Shown: positions 8,305 through 15,940, counted from the first letter of the stretch. The stretch: 30,744 nucleotides of DNA from Selenomonadaceae bacterium UBA2897 (GCA_002350105.1 DEDT01000033.1:1-30744); one strand, 5' to 3'. Translations and numbers: made by a program. The notes: a model not told the origin generated them from the sequence alone.

Positions 8305-9081
8305 TTGAACATCGCCATCATCACCGGCGCCTCCAGCGGCCTGGGACGCGCCTATGCCCGACTGCTCGACGCCGAACACCTCGACGAAATCTGGCTCATC
8401 GCCCGCCGCGAGGAGCGCCTGCAGGAGCTCGCGCAGGAACTCCGCACGTCCTGCCGCATCTTCGCCTGCGACCTCACGCAGCCCGGCGTTCTAGCCGTCC
8501 TGCAGGCCAGCCTCGGCGAACGCCCCGACACAGAGGTGCGCTGGCTCATCAACGCCGCCGGCTTCGGCCGCCTCGGCTACACCACGGAGATTCCCCTCGC
8601 CGACCAGCTCGCCATGATCGACCTCAACGTCAAGGCCCCCGTCGCCCTCACGCAGCTCGCCATCCCTTTCATGTCCGCGGGCAGCCACATCATGGAGATT
8701 GTCTCCTGCTCCGCCTTTCAGCCCATCCCCGGCCTCAACGTCTATGCGGCCACCAAGGTCTTCCTTCTGCGCTACAGCCGCGCGCTCGGCGCCGAGCTCG
8801 CGCCTCAGGGCATCATCGTCACCGCCGTCTGCCCCTACTGGATCCGCGACACGGAATTCATCCCCCTCGCCAGTGCCACGGACGCCCATCACCTCTTCCG
8901 GGGCTTCCCCCTCGCCACCACCTGCGAGGAAGTCGCCCGCCGCTCCCTCCGCGCCGCCAAGAATAACATCGCGGTCTGCACCCCCGACGCCATCTCCTTC
9001 CTCCACCGTATCCTCAGCACCATCATTCCCCACAAGCTCCTCATGGCCGCCAGCACCATCTTCCACGGCCTGCATAAGTAA
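8305..9081 (+). CDS. Short-chain dehydrogenase/reductase (SDR) family protein
   Basis: Start is the TTG at 8305, with AAAGGAG 8 bases upstream. The open frame extends further 5', but through the terminator of the preceding gene, and the SDR fold begins right at this codon. The 258-aa protein has the NAD(P)-binding TGASSGLG near the N-terminus, NAAGFG (the NAG strand 4 motif), and the catalytic Ser plus Tyr-x3-Lys in IVSCSAF...VYAATK. These are classical SDR features, so it should be an active oxidoreductase. The substrate cannot be read from the sequence. The C-terminal hydrophobic stretch (ILSTIIPHKLLMAAS) may contact membrane or lipid. It lies 57 bases before licD in the same direction, so the two may be cotranscribed; a role in surface glycan or lipid metabolism is only an inference. 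Confidence 0.88.
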   Translation: MNIAIITGASSGLGRAYARLLDAEHLDEIWLIARREERLQELAQELRTSCRIFACDLTQPGVLAVLQASLGERPDTEVRWLINAAGFGRLGYTTEIPLADQLAMIDLNVKAPVALTQLAIPFMSAGSHIMEIVSCSAFQPIPGLNVYAATKVFLLRYSRALGAELAPQGIIVTAVCPYWIRDTEFIPLASATDAHHLFRGFPLATTCEEVARRSLRAAKNNIAVCTPDAISFLHRILSTIIPHKLLMAASTIFHGLHK

Positions 9082-9138
9082 TGCTAATTAGCCCCGTGCC
9101 GTCCGTTTCCAAGTACTACCTTAGGAGGTATCCTCTCT

Positions 9139-10023
9139 ATGTCTTACATCCGCGACCTCTCCCACGACGAAATCCGCAGCGGTTTCCTCGTCACCACCGA
9201 CCGCAAGAAGGTATGGGACAAGGAACTCGAACTCCACGCCTGCCTCGACGCCCTCTGCCAGTCCCTGCACATCCGGTATTACGCCGCCTACGGCACGCTG
9301 CTCGGCGCCGTCCGCCATCAGGGCTTCATCCCCTGGGACGACGACATCGACGTCTTCATGACACGCCCCGACTACGACAAGCTCTGCGCCCAGGCCGGTT
9401 CCCTCCTCCACCCACCCTACCAAATGCGCACCAGTTACAACTCTGCCTTCACGGCCGACTTTGCCAAGCTCCTCGACGACACCACCTCCGCCATCGAGTT
9501 CCCTGACCGCCCTGACATCCCACAAGGCATGTTTATCGACATCTTCCCGCTTGACAGCGTCCCGGACAGCGACGACCCGCAACAGCTGATGACCTGGCAT
9601 CTGGAACAGGAACTCTGGCTCCTGAGCACCAATCCCGCCAACCTGCTGGACGCATGCGCCAAGGGCTATGAACTGCACATGCCCCTCGCCACCGCACGCG
9701 AAATTGTCGCCATGCCCAAGGCCGAACGCTTCCATCTCTTCGAACAGATCGCTGCTGACAGCTGGGGTAAGAGTACCCGGGTTAACAATCTCGTCGAAGA
9801 AATGTGCTCACACAAGGGCGCCTTTTCACGTACCCTGCTGGCTGACACCACGACGATTCCCTTCGAAACCATCCAGCTTACCATCATGACGGACTACGAT
9901 ACCGTGCTCACCAGCTACTACGACGACTGGCACCAGCCCGTGCGCGGCGGCTCGGCCCACGAAGGCATCGTCCTCAGCCCCGACATTCCCTGGCGGACGT
10001 ACCTGCAGGAAATCCAACCGTAA
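9139..10023 (+). CDS. licD: LicD-family phosphocholine (phosphoalkylamine) transferase
   Basis: A 294-aa protein from the ATG at 9139, preceded by AGGAGG (9124-9129). The hallmark LicD block GTLLGAVRHQGFIPWDDDIDVF lies at about residues 52-73. Its DDDID acidic cluster belongs to the nucleotidyltransferase-like fold that binds metal and CDP-choline. A second block, GMFIDIFPLD, also matches the family. LicD proteins transfer phosphocholine, or in some systems other phospho-amino alcohols, from the CDP-activated form to sugars of lipooligosaccharide, teichoic acid or other glycans at the cytoplasmic face. The gene faces the licA-licC-licB operon end to end (23-base gap), so the set needed for phosphocholine decoration is complete, although licD sits on the other strand. 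The acceptor glycan is unknown. The ribosome binding site could fold on itself (GGAGG-TAT-CCTC), a weak hint of control. Confidence 0.92.
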   Translation: MSYIRDLSHDEIRSGFLVTTDRKKVWDKELELHACLDALCQSLHIRYYAAYGTLLGAVRHQGFIPWDDDIDVFMTRPDYDKLCAQAGSLLHPPYQMRTSYNSAFTADFAKLLDDTTSAIEFPDRPDIPQGMFIDIFPLDSVPDSDDPQQLMTWHLEQELWLLSTNPANLLDACAKGYELHMPLATAREIVAMPKAERFHLFEQIAADSWGKSTRVNNLVEEMCSHKGAFSRTLLADTTTIPFETIQLTIMTDYDTVLTSYYDDWHQPVRGGSAHEGIVLSPDIPWRTYLQEIQP

Positions 10024-10046
10024 AAATCATAGCCAGGAGACGATGC

Positions 10047-10979
10047 TCACGCCTCCGCCTGACAAAAGGCCGTCAGCAGGACACCGGCGAAGACGAGGCC
10101 GCAGCCCAGCAGTTCAAAGGGCTGCAGGGCTGCACCGCTAAAGCAAACGTTCAGTGCTACGCCCCAGATGATATAGGTCGCATTCGTCGCCATACCACGG
10201 GCACAGCCCAGACGATGGTTGGCACGATAATAAAACAAGTAGGAAAAGCCGGCCAGCGCCCCGGCCAGCCAAAGGATATGAGCCTGTGCTGCCCCCGCCA
10301 ATAAATGGGCGGGCTCAATGCCCTCGCCCGGCAGTATAAATAAGGCCAGCAGCGTCAGCACCGTGCCCGAAATCACCTCGCGAAACGTAATCGCCGCCTC
10401 AGGCTCCATCGCCTGCATGCCCCAGGAAGCCAGTACGATCTCTGATGCCCAGCAGCAGGCGGCCACAGCTGAGACGAGCAGCCCCGCCAACGTATGCGGA
10501 GACTGCGCTGGCACATAGCCGGCAAGAATCGCACCGAAAGCGGCCAGCACCGTCCCTATCCACATGCGCTTTTGCATGGACTGATGCAGAATGACTTTCG
10601 CCAGCAGGCAGCCGAGCACCGGATAGGTCGCCGTGATGACCAGTGCATAGGAGGGCCCTGCCCAAATCACGCCCAGTGCGTAACAAGCCTGTCCGATTGG
10701 CCCGCCCAGCAAAGCCGCTGCAATGATGAGTCTGCTCTGACGGCAGCGCCACTGCCGCCAGAAAGCACGCAACCGGCCACGTGCCGTGTACCACATCAGC
10801 AGCGCCAATGCCGCCCAGACATCATTGATCGCCGCTCCCGCCAACGGGAAAAGCCCGTCTGCCGTACCACCGCCATCTGTGGCAAAAGCGGGGAACCCGG
10901 CGGCAAAGACGGCGTTGTTCATTCCCCAAAGCAAACCACTGGCCAGGCCAGTCATAATTCCTGCTATATCCATACCCAT
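10047..10979 (-). CDS. licB: LicB-type choline permease (DMT/EamA superfamily)
   Basis: A 310-aa, very hydrophobic protein with about ten predicted membrane spans. It begins with a Gly-rich first helix (IAGIMTGLASGLLWGMNNAVF) and continues through the paired EamA repeats. Position and family match LicB of lic operons, a drug/metabolite-superfamily transporter credited with high-affinity choline uptake. The start ATG overlaps the licC stop by one base (TGATG), so the two are translated together. The gene is last in the licA-licC-licB operon, and no hairpin terminator is visible before the convergent licD 23 bases away. Other DMT carriers would look similar; the choline assignment rests on context and on the typical N-terminus. 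Confidence 0.88.
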   Translation of the reverse strand: MGMDIAGIMTGLASGLLWGMNNAVFAAGFPAFATDGGGTADGLFPLAGAAINDVWAALALLMWYTARGRLRAFWRQWRCRQSRLIIAAALLGGPIGQACYALGVIWAGPSYALVITATYPVLGCLLAKVILHQSMQKRMWIGTVLAAFGAILAGYVPAQSPHTLAGLLVSAVAACCWASEIVLASWGMQAMEPEAAITFREVISGTVLTLLALFILPGEGIEPAHLLAGAAQAHILWLAGALAGFSYLFYYRANHRLGCARGMATNATYIIWGVALNVCFSGAALQPFELLGCGLVFAGVLLTAFCQAEA

Positions 10980-11683
10980 CAGACCTTATACGCTGCATCG
11001 ATGGCCGCGAGCTCAGCCGCCGAATCGAACTCCAGAATATCCCCCGGCTGTACAGGGTATACCCCCAGATCGTAATCCTGCGGATGCTGCGTCAGTGCCA
11101 GATCATCCCAATACAGATGCCAAAGCGCGGGCTCCTGAAAAGCCTGCGCGAGGTGTCCGGCCAGGCGCGCTCCATCCGCCGCCGACCAAAAGGACAGGCT
11201 GAAAAGCTGCCAGCCCTTTCTCCCGCCAGCGCGACGGCAATGCACGACACGCCCCTCCTGCACCGTGAGCAGCCACTCCCGCGTCTCCTGCTCCTGCCAC
11301 GTGCAGCAATAGCAGGATTTCGGCAGCTCGTGCGGCAGGACGAATGCATCGGCGAGTAGCTGGTCGCTATCCATGATGAGGCAATCCTGCAAATGGGCGC
11401 GCGCCGCATAGAGAGACAGGATATTATTCGCCTGCGCATAATATGGATTAAAGAGCAGCTGTACCCCCGGGAACTGCACCGGCAAAGCCGCAAACTGCTC
11501 CGCCTTGTAGCCCGTAACGACGTAGATCTCCCTGATCCCTGCCGCCTGTAGCCGCGCAATCAGGCGATGCAGCAGGGGCTGCCCCTGAACGCGCAGCAGT
11601 GGTTTCGGCGTCGTATCCGTCCACGGCCGCAATCTTTCTCCCCGCCCGGCCGCCAGGAGGATCGCCCGCTTTACTGCGAACAT
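10979..11683 (-). CDS. licC: CTP:phosphocholine (phosphoalkylamine) cytidylyltransferase
   Basis: A 234-aa protein from the ATG at 11683, preceded by GGAGGAGG; the longer reading to 11716 lacks such a site. The N-terminus AILLAAGRGERLRPWTDTTPKP is the classic sugar-nucleotidyltransferase signature (G-x-G-x-R with a distal Lys) for binding CTP. The motif FNPYYAQANNILSLYAA and the DSDQLL metal site agree with LicC, which makes CDP-choline from phosphocholine. The close relative PntC activates 2-aminoethylphosphonate instead. Given the phosphonate gene remnants upstream of licA, that alternative substrate deserves mention, but the adjoining choline kinase favours phosphocholine. The gene overlaps licA by 13 bases and licB by 1 base, forming a tight operon. 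Confidence 0.92.
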   Translation of the reverse strand: MFAVKRAILLAAGRGERLRPWTDTTPKPLLRVQGQPLLHRLIARLQAAGIREIYVVTGYKAEQFAALPVQFPGVQLLFNPYYAQANNILSLYAARAHLQDCLIMDSDQLLADAFVLPHELPKSCYCCTWQEQETREWLLTVQEGRVVHCRRAGGRKGWQLFSLSFWSAADGARLAGHLAQAFQEPALWHLYWDDLALTQHPQDYDLGVYPVQPGDILEFDSAAELAAIDAAYKV

Positions 11684-12579
11684 GACGTTTCCTCCTCCCG
11701 TACCCAGGCCGGGCAAAGGCGCGCATAAGCGTACTGACGTGCTGCGTAGCTGCCGAACGTCTCGCCGAGCTGCTCCTTATACACGCACCAATTGCTCCAA
11801 AGCAAGCCGCCCGCCGCCATATAGGCATAGCACCGGGCACGCTCCCTGCACTGCGCCGCCCGTCCGAGATACGTTGCCAGCAGGGCGTTGGTCTCTTCGC
11901 GGTCATAGCCCGCATAAATCGCAAACATCGCCACATCCATGAGCGGCACGCTCGCCGATGCATACTCCCAATCCAGCAGGTAGATCCGTCCACCCTCCTG
12001 CAGCAGGAAATTATCCGGGACGGCATCGATATGACAGAGGCAGCTCACCTCCCGTGGCAGCTCCTGCACGGGACGCAGCGCCAGGACGGCCGCCTTGACC
12101 TGCGGGTAATTCTCCGGCATCGCCGCGCCGTCCGCCAGATGCTCGTAAAAATCAATCTGCCCAGCGATATCAAAGCGCTTCGCAAAAGGGAGCCGCGCCA
12201 CATGCAACCGCCGCAGGCATGCCATGCACCGTGCCACTTCCTGAGGGTTCATGGCATCACACGTATGTGCCCCCCCAATGTACTGACTGATTTTATAGCC
12301 TGCGGCAATATCCACGGCCACCAGCTGCTCCGAAAGCCCCAGCGGCTCCACCGCCCGATAGGCTGCCAGCTCGCAGGGCCGGTCGATCAGCTGCTCTGTC
12401 CCCGCCCCATTCAGGCGCAGGACATACCCCTGCCCCTCCTGTGACAACTCAAAGTAAAACGAATCATTCGTCATCCCCTGTTTCAGCGACCGTACCGTCT
12501 CCCAGGCCGGTGCCTGATGAAACACCTCCTCCACAATCGCCGCTATCCTCCGTTTAACAGCCTCCGGCACTATAATCAA
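11671..12579 (-). CDS. licA: Choline kinase family protein
   Basis: A 302-aa protein started at the TTG at 12579, with GGAG just upstream. A GTG three codons later is possible. It has the aminoglycoside phosphotransferase/choline kinase fold: GMTNDSFYFEL in the N-lobe, then the catalytic Brenner-type loop CHIDAVPDNFLL (H-x-D-x4-N) and the metal-binding LLDWEYA. It should phosphorylate imported choline (or ethanolamine) with ATP, giving phosphocholine for LicC. Unlike Haemophilus licA there is no 5' tetranucleotide repeat tract, so phase variation by slippage is not expected. It is the first intact gene of licA-licC-licB, and its promoter lies between it and the ppd remnant. A general APH-fold kinase remains possible, but the operon makes choline the best substrate. 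Confidence 0.92.
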   Translation of the reverse strand: MIIVPEAVKRRIAAIVEEVFHQAPAWETVRSLKQGMTNDSFYFELSQEGQGYVLRLNGAGTEQLIDRPCELAAYRAVEPLGLSEQLVAVDIAAGYKISQYIGGAHTCDAMNPQEVARCMACLRRLHVARLPFAKRFDIAGQIDFYEHLADGAAMPENYPQVKAAVLALRPVQELPREVSCLCHIDAVPDNFLLQEGGRIYLLDWEYASASVPLMDVAMFAIYAGYDREETNALLATYLGRAAQCRERARCYAYMAAGGLLWSNWCVYKEQLGETFGSYAARQYAYARLCPAWVREEETSCSQ

Positions 12580-12617
12580 TCCACTCCACGCCTCTCTCTA
12601 TTTCAAACAATAAATTC

Positions 12618-12645
12618 ACTATACCGTCCTGTTCCGCTTCTACAA
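12618..12645 (-). promoter_or_regulatory. Promoter of licA-licC-licB
   Basis: On the minus strand TTGTAG (12640-12645) and TATAGT (12618-12623) are 16 bases apart, about 40 bases before the licA start. It lies just downstream of the stop of the ppd remnant, so licA no longer depends on an upstream operon promoter. Confidence 0.5.
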
Positions 12646-12671
12646 CAGGAATAACAGACATTCAACTTGCA

Positions 12672-12941
12672 CTACAACTGCAGACGCTGCATGAATGCCT
12701 GCTTGTTCTCCTGCGGCGTCGTGGTCGGCCGCCCTAAATCCGCCCGTGCGCCAACGGCACAGCGCACCACGAGCAGCGCCGGCCCTTTCCCACCGCCAGC
12801 CTGCCCGATAGCCGCCGCCAGTTCATCGGCGGACGCCGCTTCGAAAACTGCCGCATAGCCGCAGGCCTGTGCCAGACGGGTGAAATCGACGTTGCTTGCA
12901 GCCGTTGGGAAGCCGCCCACCGACTCATGGGCTTCGTTATC
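12672..12941 (-). pseudogene. ppd: 3' remnant of phosphonopyruvate decarboxylase gene
   Basis: Eighty-nine codons remain, reading DNEAHESVGGFPTAASNVDF at the start and ending in a TAG. The stretches AHESVGG, ACGYAAVFEA, GKGPALLVVR and especially ARADLGRPTTTPQENKQAFM match the C-terminal part of phosphonopyruvate decarboxylases. These are thiamine-diphosphate enzymes that convert phosphonopyruvate to phosphonoacetaldehyde in 2-aminoethylphosphonate synthesis. A full enzyme is about 370-380 aa, so roughly three quarters, including the ThDP-binding part, is missing. The frame closes upstream at a TGA (12951-12953). A GTG within it could in theory start an 82-aa product, but no good ribosome binding site precedes it. 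The reading frame itself is undamaged, which suggests a fairly recent deletion. Confidence 0.82.
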
Positions 12942-12943
12942 GG

Positions 12944-12994
12944 ATGGCCTTCATGAATGACATCCGTACAAAAGCATGCATAGCTGATTGGCAT
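12944..12994 (-). pseudogene. 5' remnant of a PEP mutase/cytidylyltransferase-domain gene
   Basis: Seventeen codons, MPISYACFCTDVIHEGH, start at the ATG at 12994 behind a good AAGGAG site with a 9-base gap. The pattern ending T-D-x-I-H-x-G-H matches the start of a nucleotidyltransferase domain (HxGH). In many bacteria this domain is fused to the N-terminus of phosphoenolpyruvate mutase, the first enzyme of phosphonate synthesis. Two bases later (12942-12943) the sequence switches, in another frame, to the C-terminal part of ppd. Since pepM and ppd are normally adjacent, a single internal deletion explains both fragments. Reading on in the pepM frame gives an 86-aa nonsense tail to 12734. The match is short, so the gene identity is inferred mainly together with the ppd fragment. 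Confidence 0.6.
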
Positions 12995-13113
12995 ATGAAC
13001 AATCTCCTTCCATTTGCCTCAAACACGTTATAAATATTCTCCACCCACGGCAAATTTCCCTGCTTTTGACCAAAATCACCCCATCGCCTTTCCGCTCCCC
13101 TGGCACCGCCTGC

Positions 13114-13153
13114 AAAAAAATCCCGGCCATGCTTCTCTGCATGACCGGGATTT
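13114..13153 (-). terminator. Intrinsic terminator of the feo operon
   Basis: On the minus strand AAATCCCGG and CATGC pair with GCATG and CCGGGATTT across one C/A mismatch, followed by a run of seven T. It ends the feoA-feoB-mini-protein unit 28 bases after the last stop. Beyond it, 12995-13113 holds no gene; only a weak TATAAC (13027-13032, minus strand) that may once have served the pepM remnant. Confidence 0.88.
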
Positions 13154-13180
13154 CTATCACTTACTTCAACGAGCCAGGCT

Positions 13181-13339
13181 TTACTTTGCCCTGTTCTCCA
13201 TGCCGCAATGGCCGCAACAGCCGCTGCAGCCGCCAGAGCAGCAGTCCTCGCGCCCTTCGCGGAAATTGTTGACGATATGCCGCACGGCGAAGAACAACGC
13301 CGCCAGCAAGGCTATACTCAGGATAATCGTTGCTATCAT
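13181..13339 (-). CDS. FeoB-associated Cys-rich membrane mini-protein
   Basis: A 52-aa protein. The ATG at 13339 is favoured over an upstream in-frame ATG at 13363 because GGAGGT lies 7 bases before it. Residues 1-20 (MIATIILSIALLAALFFAVR) form one membrane helix. A short basic linker follows, then a cysteine cluster CCSGGCSGCCGHC with seven Cys. Proteins of this shape are annotated as FeoB-associated and usually follow feoB, as here (92 bases downstream, before the operon terminator). A role in handling ferrous iron at the cytoplasmic face of FeoB is plausible from the thiols, but it is not established and FeoC-like activity cannot be assumed. Confidence 0.87.
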   Translation of the reverse strand: MIATIILSIALLAALFFAVRHIVNNFREGREDCCSGGCSGCCGHCGMENRAK

Positions 13340-13431
13340 ACCAGGCACCTCCCTGTGGTTCAATCATATCATGCAAATGATAAAGAGAAAACAAAAACAT
13401 GGAGAAAAATCGCATATAAGCTCAGAGGAAA

Positions 13432-15333
13432 TTACGCGAAACCCAGCAGACGGCCGATCTGGTACACCATCAGGGACACCACCCAGGCCACGGCGAACTG
13501 ATAAACAGCGGAGAAGGCCATCCATTTCCAGCCGCCAGCTTCCTTCTTGATCGTGCCGAGCGCCGTGGCGCATGGCGTGTAGAGCTGCGAGAACACCATG
13601 AAGGCGAGGGCCGACATCGTCGTGAAGGCCGTGCCCATATCCGTGCCCATCATCGAGGCCGCCGACTCGACGGCGTCCTCCGCCTCCGTGGAGACTTCGG
13701 CCACGCCGTAGAGGATACCCATGGTCGAGACCACCGTCTCCTTCGCCATGATGCCGGCGAGGATGGAAGCACCGGACTCCCAGGTCGCGAAGCCATGGAA
13801 GACGAAGAGCGTGGACATCCAGCTGCCAAGCGTCGCGAGGAAGGACTCGCTCATCTCATCGGTCATGCCATCCATGTTAAAGTTCGAGAGGAACCAGATG
13901 AGCACGGACATCGCGAAGATGATCGTACCGGCTTTGACGAGGTAGCCCTTGCCCTTGTCCCAGGTCTCGAGGAGCACCGTCTTCATATCCGGCATGCGGT
14001 ACGGCGGCAGCTCCAGCAGGAACGTCGATCCCTTATCCTTGAACAGCGTGGAGCCGAGCACCTTCGCCACGATGATGGCCATGATGACACCGACGACGTA
14101 CATCGCGAAGACCACGTTCGCCGCATTATCGGGGAAGAACATCGCGGCGAAGAGCGCCATGATCGGCAGCTTGGCCGAGCAGGTGAGGAACGGCGTCACA
14201 AGGATGGAGATCTTGCGGTCTTTCTCCGAGTCGAGCGCCCGCGCACCCATGATGGCCGGCACGCCGCAGCCGAAGCCCATCATCAGCGGCATGATACCTT
14301 TACCGGTCAGGCCGCAGCGGCGCATGATCGGGTCCATGATGAAGGCGATGCGCGCCATATAGCCCGTGCCGTCGAGGAACGACAGCAGAAAGAACATGAT
14401 GAAGATCAGCGGCACGAAGGTGATGACCGCACCGACGCCGGCGATGACGCCATCCGTGATGAGCGACTGCATCCAGTCCGCCACGCCGGCCGCCGCGAGC
14501 GCATCCTTCGCCCAGTCCATGAAATCCTCGTTGATGAGTCCATCGAGCGCATCCTGCAGCGGCACGCCGACCCAGGAGAACGTAATCTGAAAGACGAGAT
14601 AGAGAATGGCGAGGAAAATGGGCAGCGCCAGAAAACCATTCGCGAGATAGCAATCGATTTTCTCGGAAAAGCTGGGGCCAACATGCGTAATGGTCACGGC
14701 CTGCGCCATGATCTTATCGATGAGGTCATAGCGGGCAGCGCTGAGCTGCTCGTCCTTCTCCGATGCCGTGAGGCTGCTGGCCTGGATGGCGTGGACCTTG
14801 CCGATGTGTTCCTGCACCTGCGCACTCACATGGTACTGGCTCATCACCGTGCTGGTAAAGACATCGAGCAGCTTCTTCGTACTCTTGCTGCTGCGGCCGA
14901 CGGTCTCGACGACCGGCATGCCGATGGCTTCCTCGAGCTTCCTCGCATCGATATGCATGCCGCGCTTCTTCGCCTCATCCTGCATGTTGAGATCGATGAG
15001 CACGGGGATTCCCTGCTCCAGCAGCTGGAGCGTCAGGAACAGGTTGCGCTCGATATTGGCGCTGTCGACGACGTCCATGACGAGATCGAGCTTATTCTGC
15101 GTGAGATAGTCAATGACGATCTGCTCCTCCGGCGAGCGCGCGTTGATGCTGTACGTGCCCGGCAGGTCGACGATCGAGATGGCGCGGCCGTCATGCTGGA
15201 CATAGCCGACCTTCTTGTCGACCGTGACGCCCGGCCAGTTGCCGATCTTCTGGCGGGCGCCGGTGAGTTCATTGAAAATTGTCGATTTGCCGGTATTTGG
15301 ATTACCGGTCAGGGCTACTGCTAACGTGGCCAT
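13432..15333 (-). CDS. feoB: Ferrous iron transporter B (GTPase-coupled)
   Basis: A 633-aa inner-membrane Fe(II) transporter. The N-terminal G domain has G1 GNPNTGKST (10-18), a G2 Thr near GVTVDKK, G3 DLPGTYS, and G4 NMQD at about 115-118. A helical GDI-like spacer (about 170-220) follows. The membrane part contains the two Gate regions, with GCGVPAIMGARAL and LTCSAKLPIM carrying the conserved cysteines, and ends in YTPCATAL...GWKWMAF. The length is at the short end of the family, lacking the extra N-terminal FeoA fusion or long C-terminal tail of some members. The ATG at 15333 is fixed by an in-frame TAA four codons upstream; AAAGGAG lies 12 bases away, a long spacing. FeoA lies upstream in the same operon, separated by a 113-base gap with short inverted repeats. 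Confidence 0.97.
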   Translation of the reverse strand: MATLAVALTGNPNTGKSTIFNELTGARQKIGNWPGVTVDKKVGYVQHDGRAISIVDLPGTYSINARSPEEQIVIDYLTQNKLDLVMDVVDSANIERNLFLTLQLLEQGIPVLIDLNMQDEAKKRGMHIDARKLEEAIGMPVVETVGRSSKSTKKLLDVFTSTVMSQYHVSAQVQEHIGKVHAIQASSLTASEKDEQLSAARYDLIDKIMAQAVTITHVGPSFSEKIDCYLANGFLALPIFLAILYLVFQITFSWVGVPLQDALDGLINEDFMDWAKDALAAAGVADWMQSLITDGVIAGVGAVITFVPLIFIMFFLLSFLDGTGYMARIAFIMDPIMRRCGLTGKGIMPLMMGFGCGVPAIMGARALDSEKDRKISILVTPFLTCSAKLPIMALFAAMFFPDNAANVVFAMYVVGVIMAIIVAKVLGSTLFKDKGSTFLLELPPYRMPDMKTVLLETWDKGKGYLVKAGTIIFAMSVLIWFLSNFNMDGMTDEMSESFLATLGSWMSTLFVFHGFATWESGASILAGIMAKETVVSTMGILYGVAEVSTEAEDAVESAASMMGTDMGTAFTTMSALAFMVFSQLYTPCATALGTIKKEAGGWKWMAFSAVYQFAVAWVVSLMVYQIGRLLGFA

Positions 15334-15446
15334 AGCTGCACATTACTCCTTTGTGATGCTGGCGGCAGCGATCCCGCTGTCACCTGCCGTTTTGTTTAGC
15401 TGTTTATCCGTTCATACTTTTCGCCGTAAAAGCTGTGGGGCCAGCC

Positions 15447-15671
15447 TCAGCCGACCTGCTCCACCTCGACCCGCGCCGCATCCGCACGGCGCAGTGCCAG
15501 CGTATACGACCGAATGCCGATGGCGATGGGATCGCCCAGCGGGGCCGAGCGCAGAACCTTCACCTGCGTGCCCGGAATGAGCCCCATGGTCATCAGGCGC
15601 TGCTTCAGCGCCGAATCACCGATATCATGCACCCTGACTGTCGTGCCGGTCTTTGCTTCCCTGAGTGTCAA
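15447..15671 (-). CDS. feoA: Ferrous iron transport protein A
   Basis: A 74-aa SH3-like protein from a TTG start at 15671, with GGAGG 8 bases upstream. The family pattern is visible: a first strand TLREAKTGTTVRVHDI, the GLIPGTQVKVLRSAPLGDPIAIGIRSYTLALRRADAARVEV core, and LKQRLMTMGL between. FeoA is a small cytoplasmic partner required for FeoB-dependent ferrous iron uptake. First gene of the feo operon, directly downstream of an iron-type promoter. Confidence 0.95.
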   Translation of the reverse strand: MTLREAKTGTTVRVHDIGDSALKQRLMTMGLIPGTQVKVLRSAPLGDPIAIGIRSYTLALRRADAARVEVEQVG

Positions 15672-15705
15672 AGGAACCGCCTCCTAATAGCTTTTAATCG
15701 CTTTC

Positions 15706-15726
15706 ATTGATAATGAATATTATTTC
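15706..15726. promoter_or_regulatory. Fur-box-like site downstream of the feo -10
   Basis: From 15709 the sequence GATAATGAATATTATT matches the classic 19-base Fur consensus at about 13 positions, with the GATAATGA half perfect. Its position over the start of transcription suits iron-dependent repression. Confidence 0.65.
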
Positions 15727-15737
15727 TTACGTCAGTT

Positions 15738-15767
15738 ATGATAGCAGATATCATTTATATTTGTCAA
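15738..15767 (-). promoter_or_regulatory. Promoter of the feo operon
   Basis: On the minus strand a perfect -35 TTGACA (15762-15767) is followed after 18 bases by TATCAT (15738-15743). Fur-like sites flank it on both sides. The leader to the feoA start is about 60 bases. Confidence 0.75.
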
Positions 15768-15780
15768 GGATAATCATTCG
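15768..15780. promoter_or_regulatory. Second Fur-box-like half site upstream of the feo -35
   Basis: GATAATCATT at 15769-15778 equals the central and right part of the Fur consensus and abuts the -35 hexamer. With the downstream site it brackets the promoter. Confidence 0.55.
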
Positions 15781-15788
15781 CACTATGC

Positions 15789-15825
15789 AAAAAAAAGAAA
15801 AAACGCCCAGATTGCTCTGAGCGTT
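15789..15825 (-). terminator. Second terminator after cbiK
   Basis: On the minus strand AACGC and CAGA pair with TCTG and GCGTT (one mismatch, loop GCAA) and are followed by a T-rich tract complementary to 15789-15801. It insulates the feo promoter from read-through. Confidence 0.85.
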
Positions 15826-15864
15826 CCCGGCCATCCCCCACAGGGCACAGCCAAACATGCCGCG

Positions 15865-15895
15865 AAAAATCGTCGGCAAAAATTTGCCAGCGATT
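15865..15895 (-). terminator. First terminator after cbiK
   Basis: AATCG and GGCAAA pair with TTTGCC and CGATT (15868-15895, two unpaired bases on each side), followed on the minus strand by TTTTTCG. Together with the hairpin at 15789-15825 it forms a tandem terminator for the cdaA-to-cbiK transcript. Confidence 0.7.
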
Positions 15896-15940
15896 CCATG
15901 AGATTTGCATTCCTATAGAAGCAGGGACTTTTCCGCCCGT

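Noticed and set aside
12580..12671. licA phase-variation repeat tract as in Haemophilus
   Set aside because: No tandem tetranucleotide or homopolymer tract of relevant length lies at the licA start.
12734..12994. An 86-aa protein starting MPISYACF
   Set aside because: After codon 17 the frame reads out-of-frame ppd sequence, so it is treated as a deletion junction, not a functional gene.
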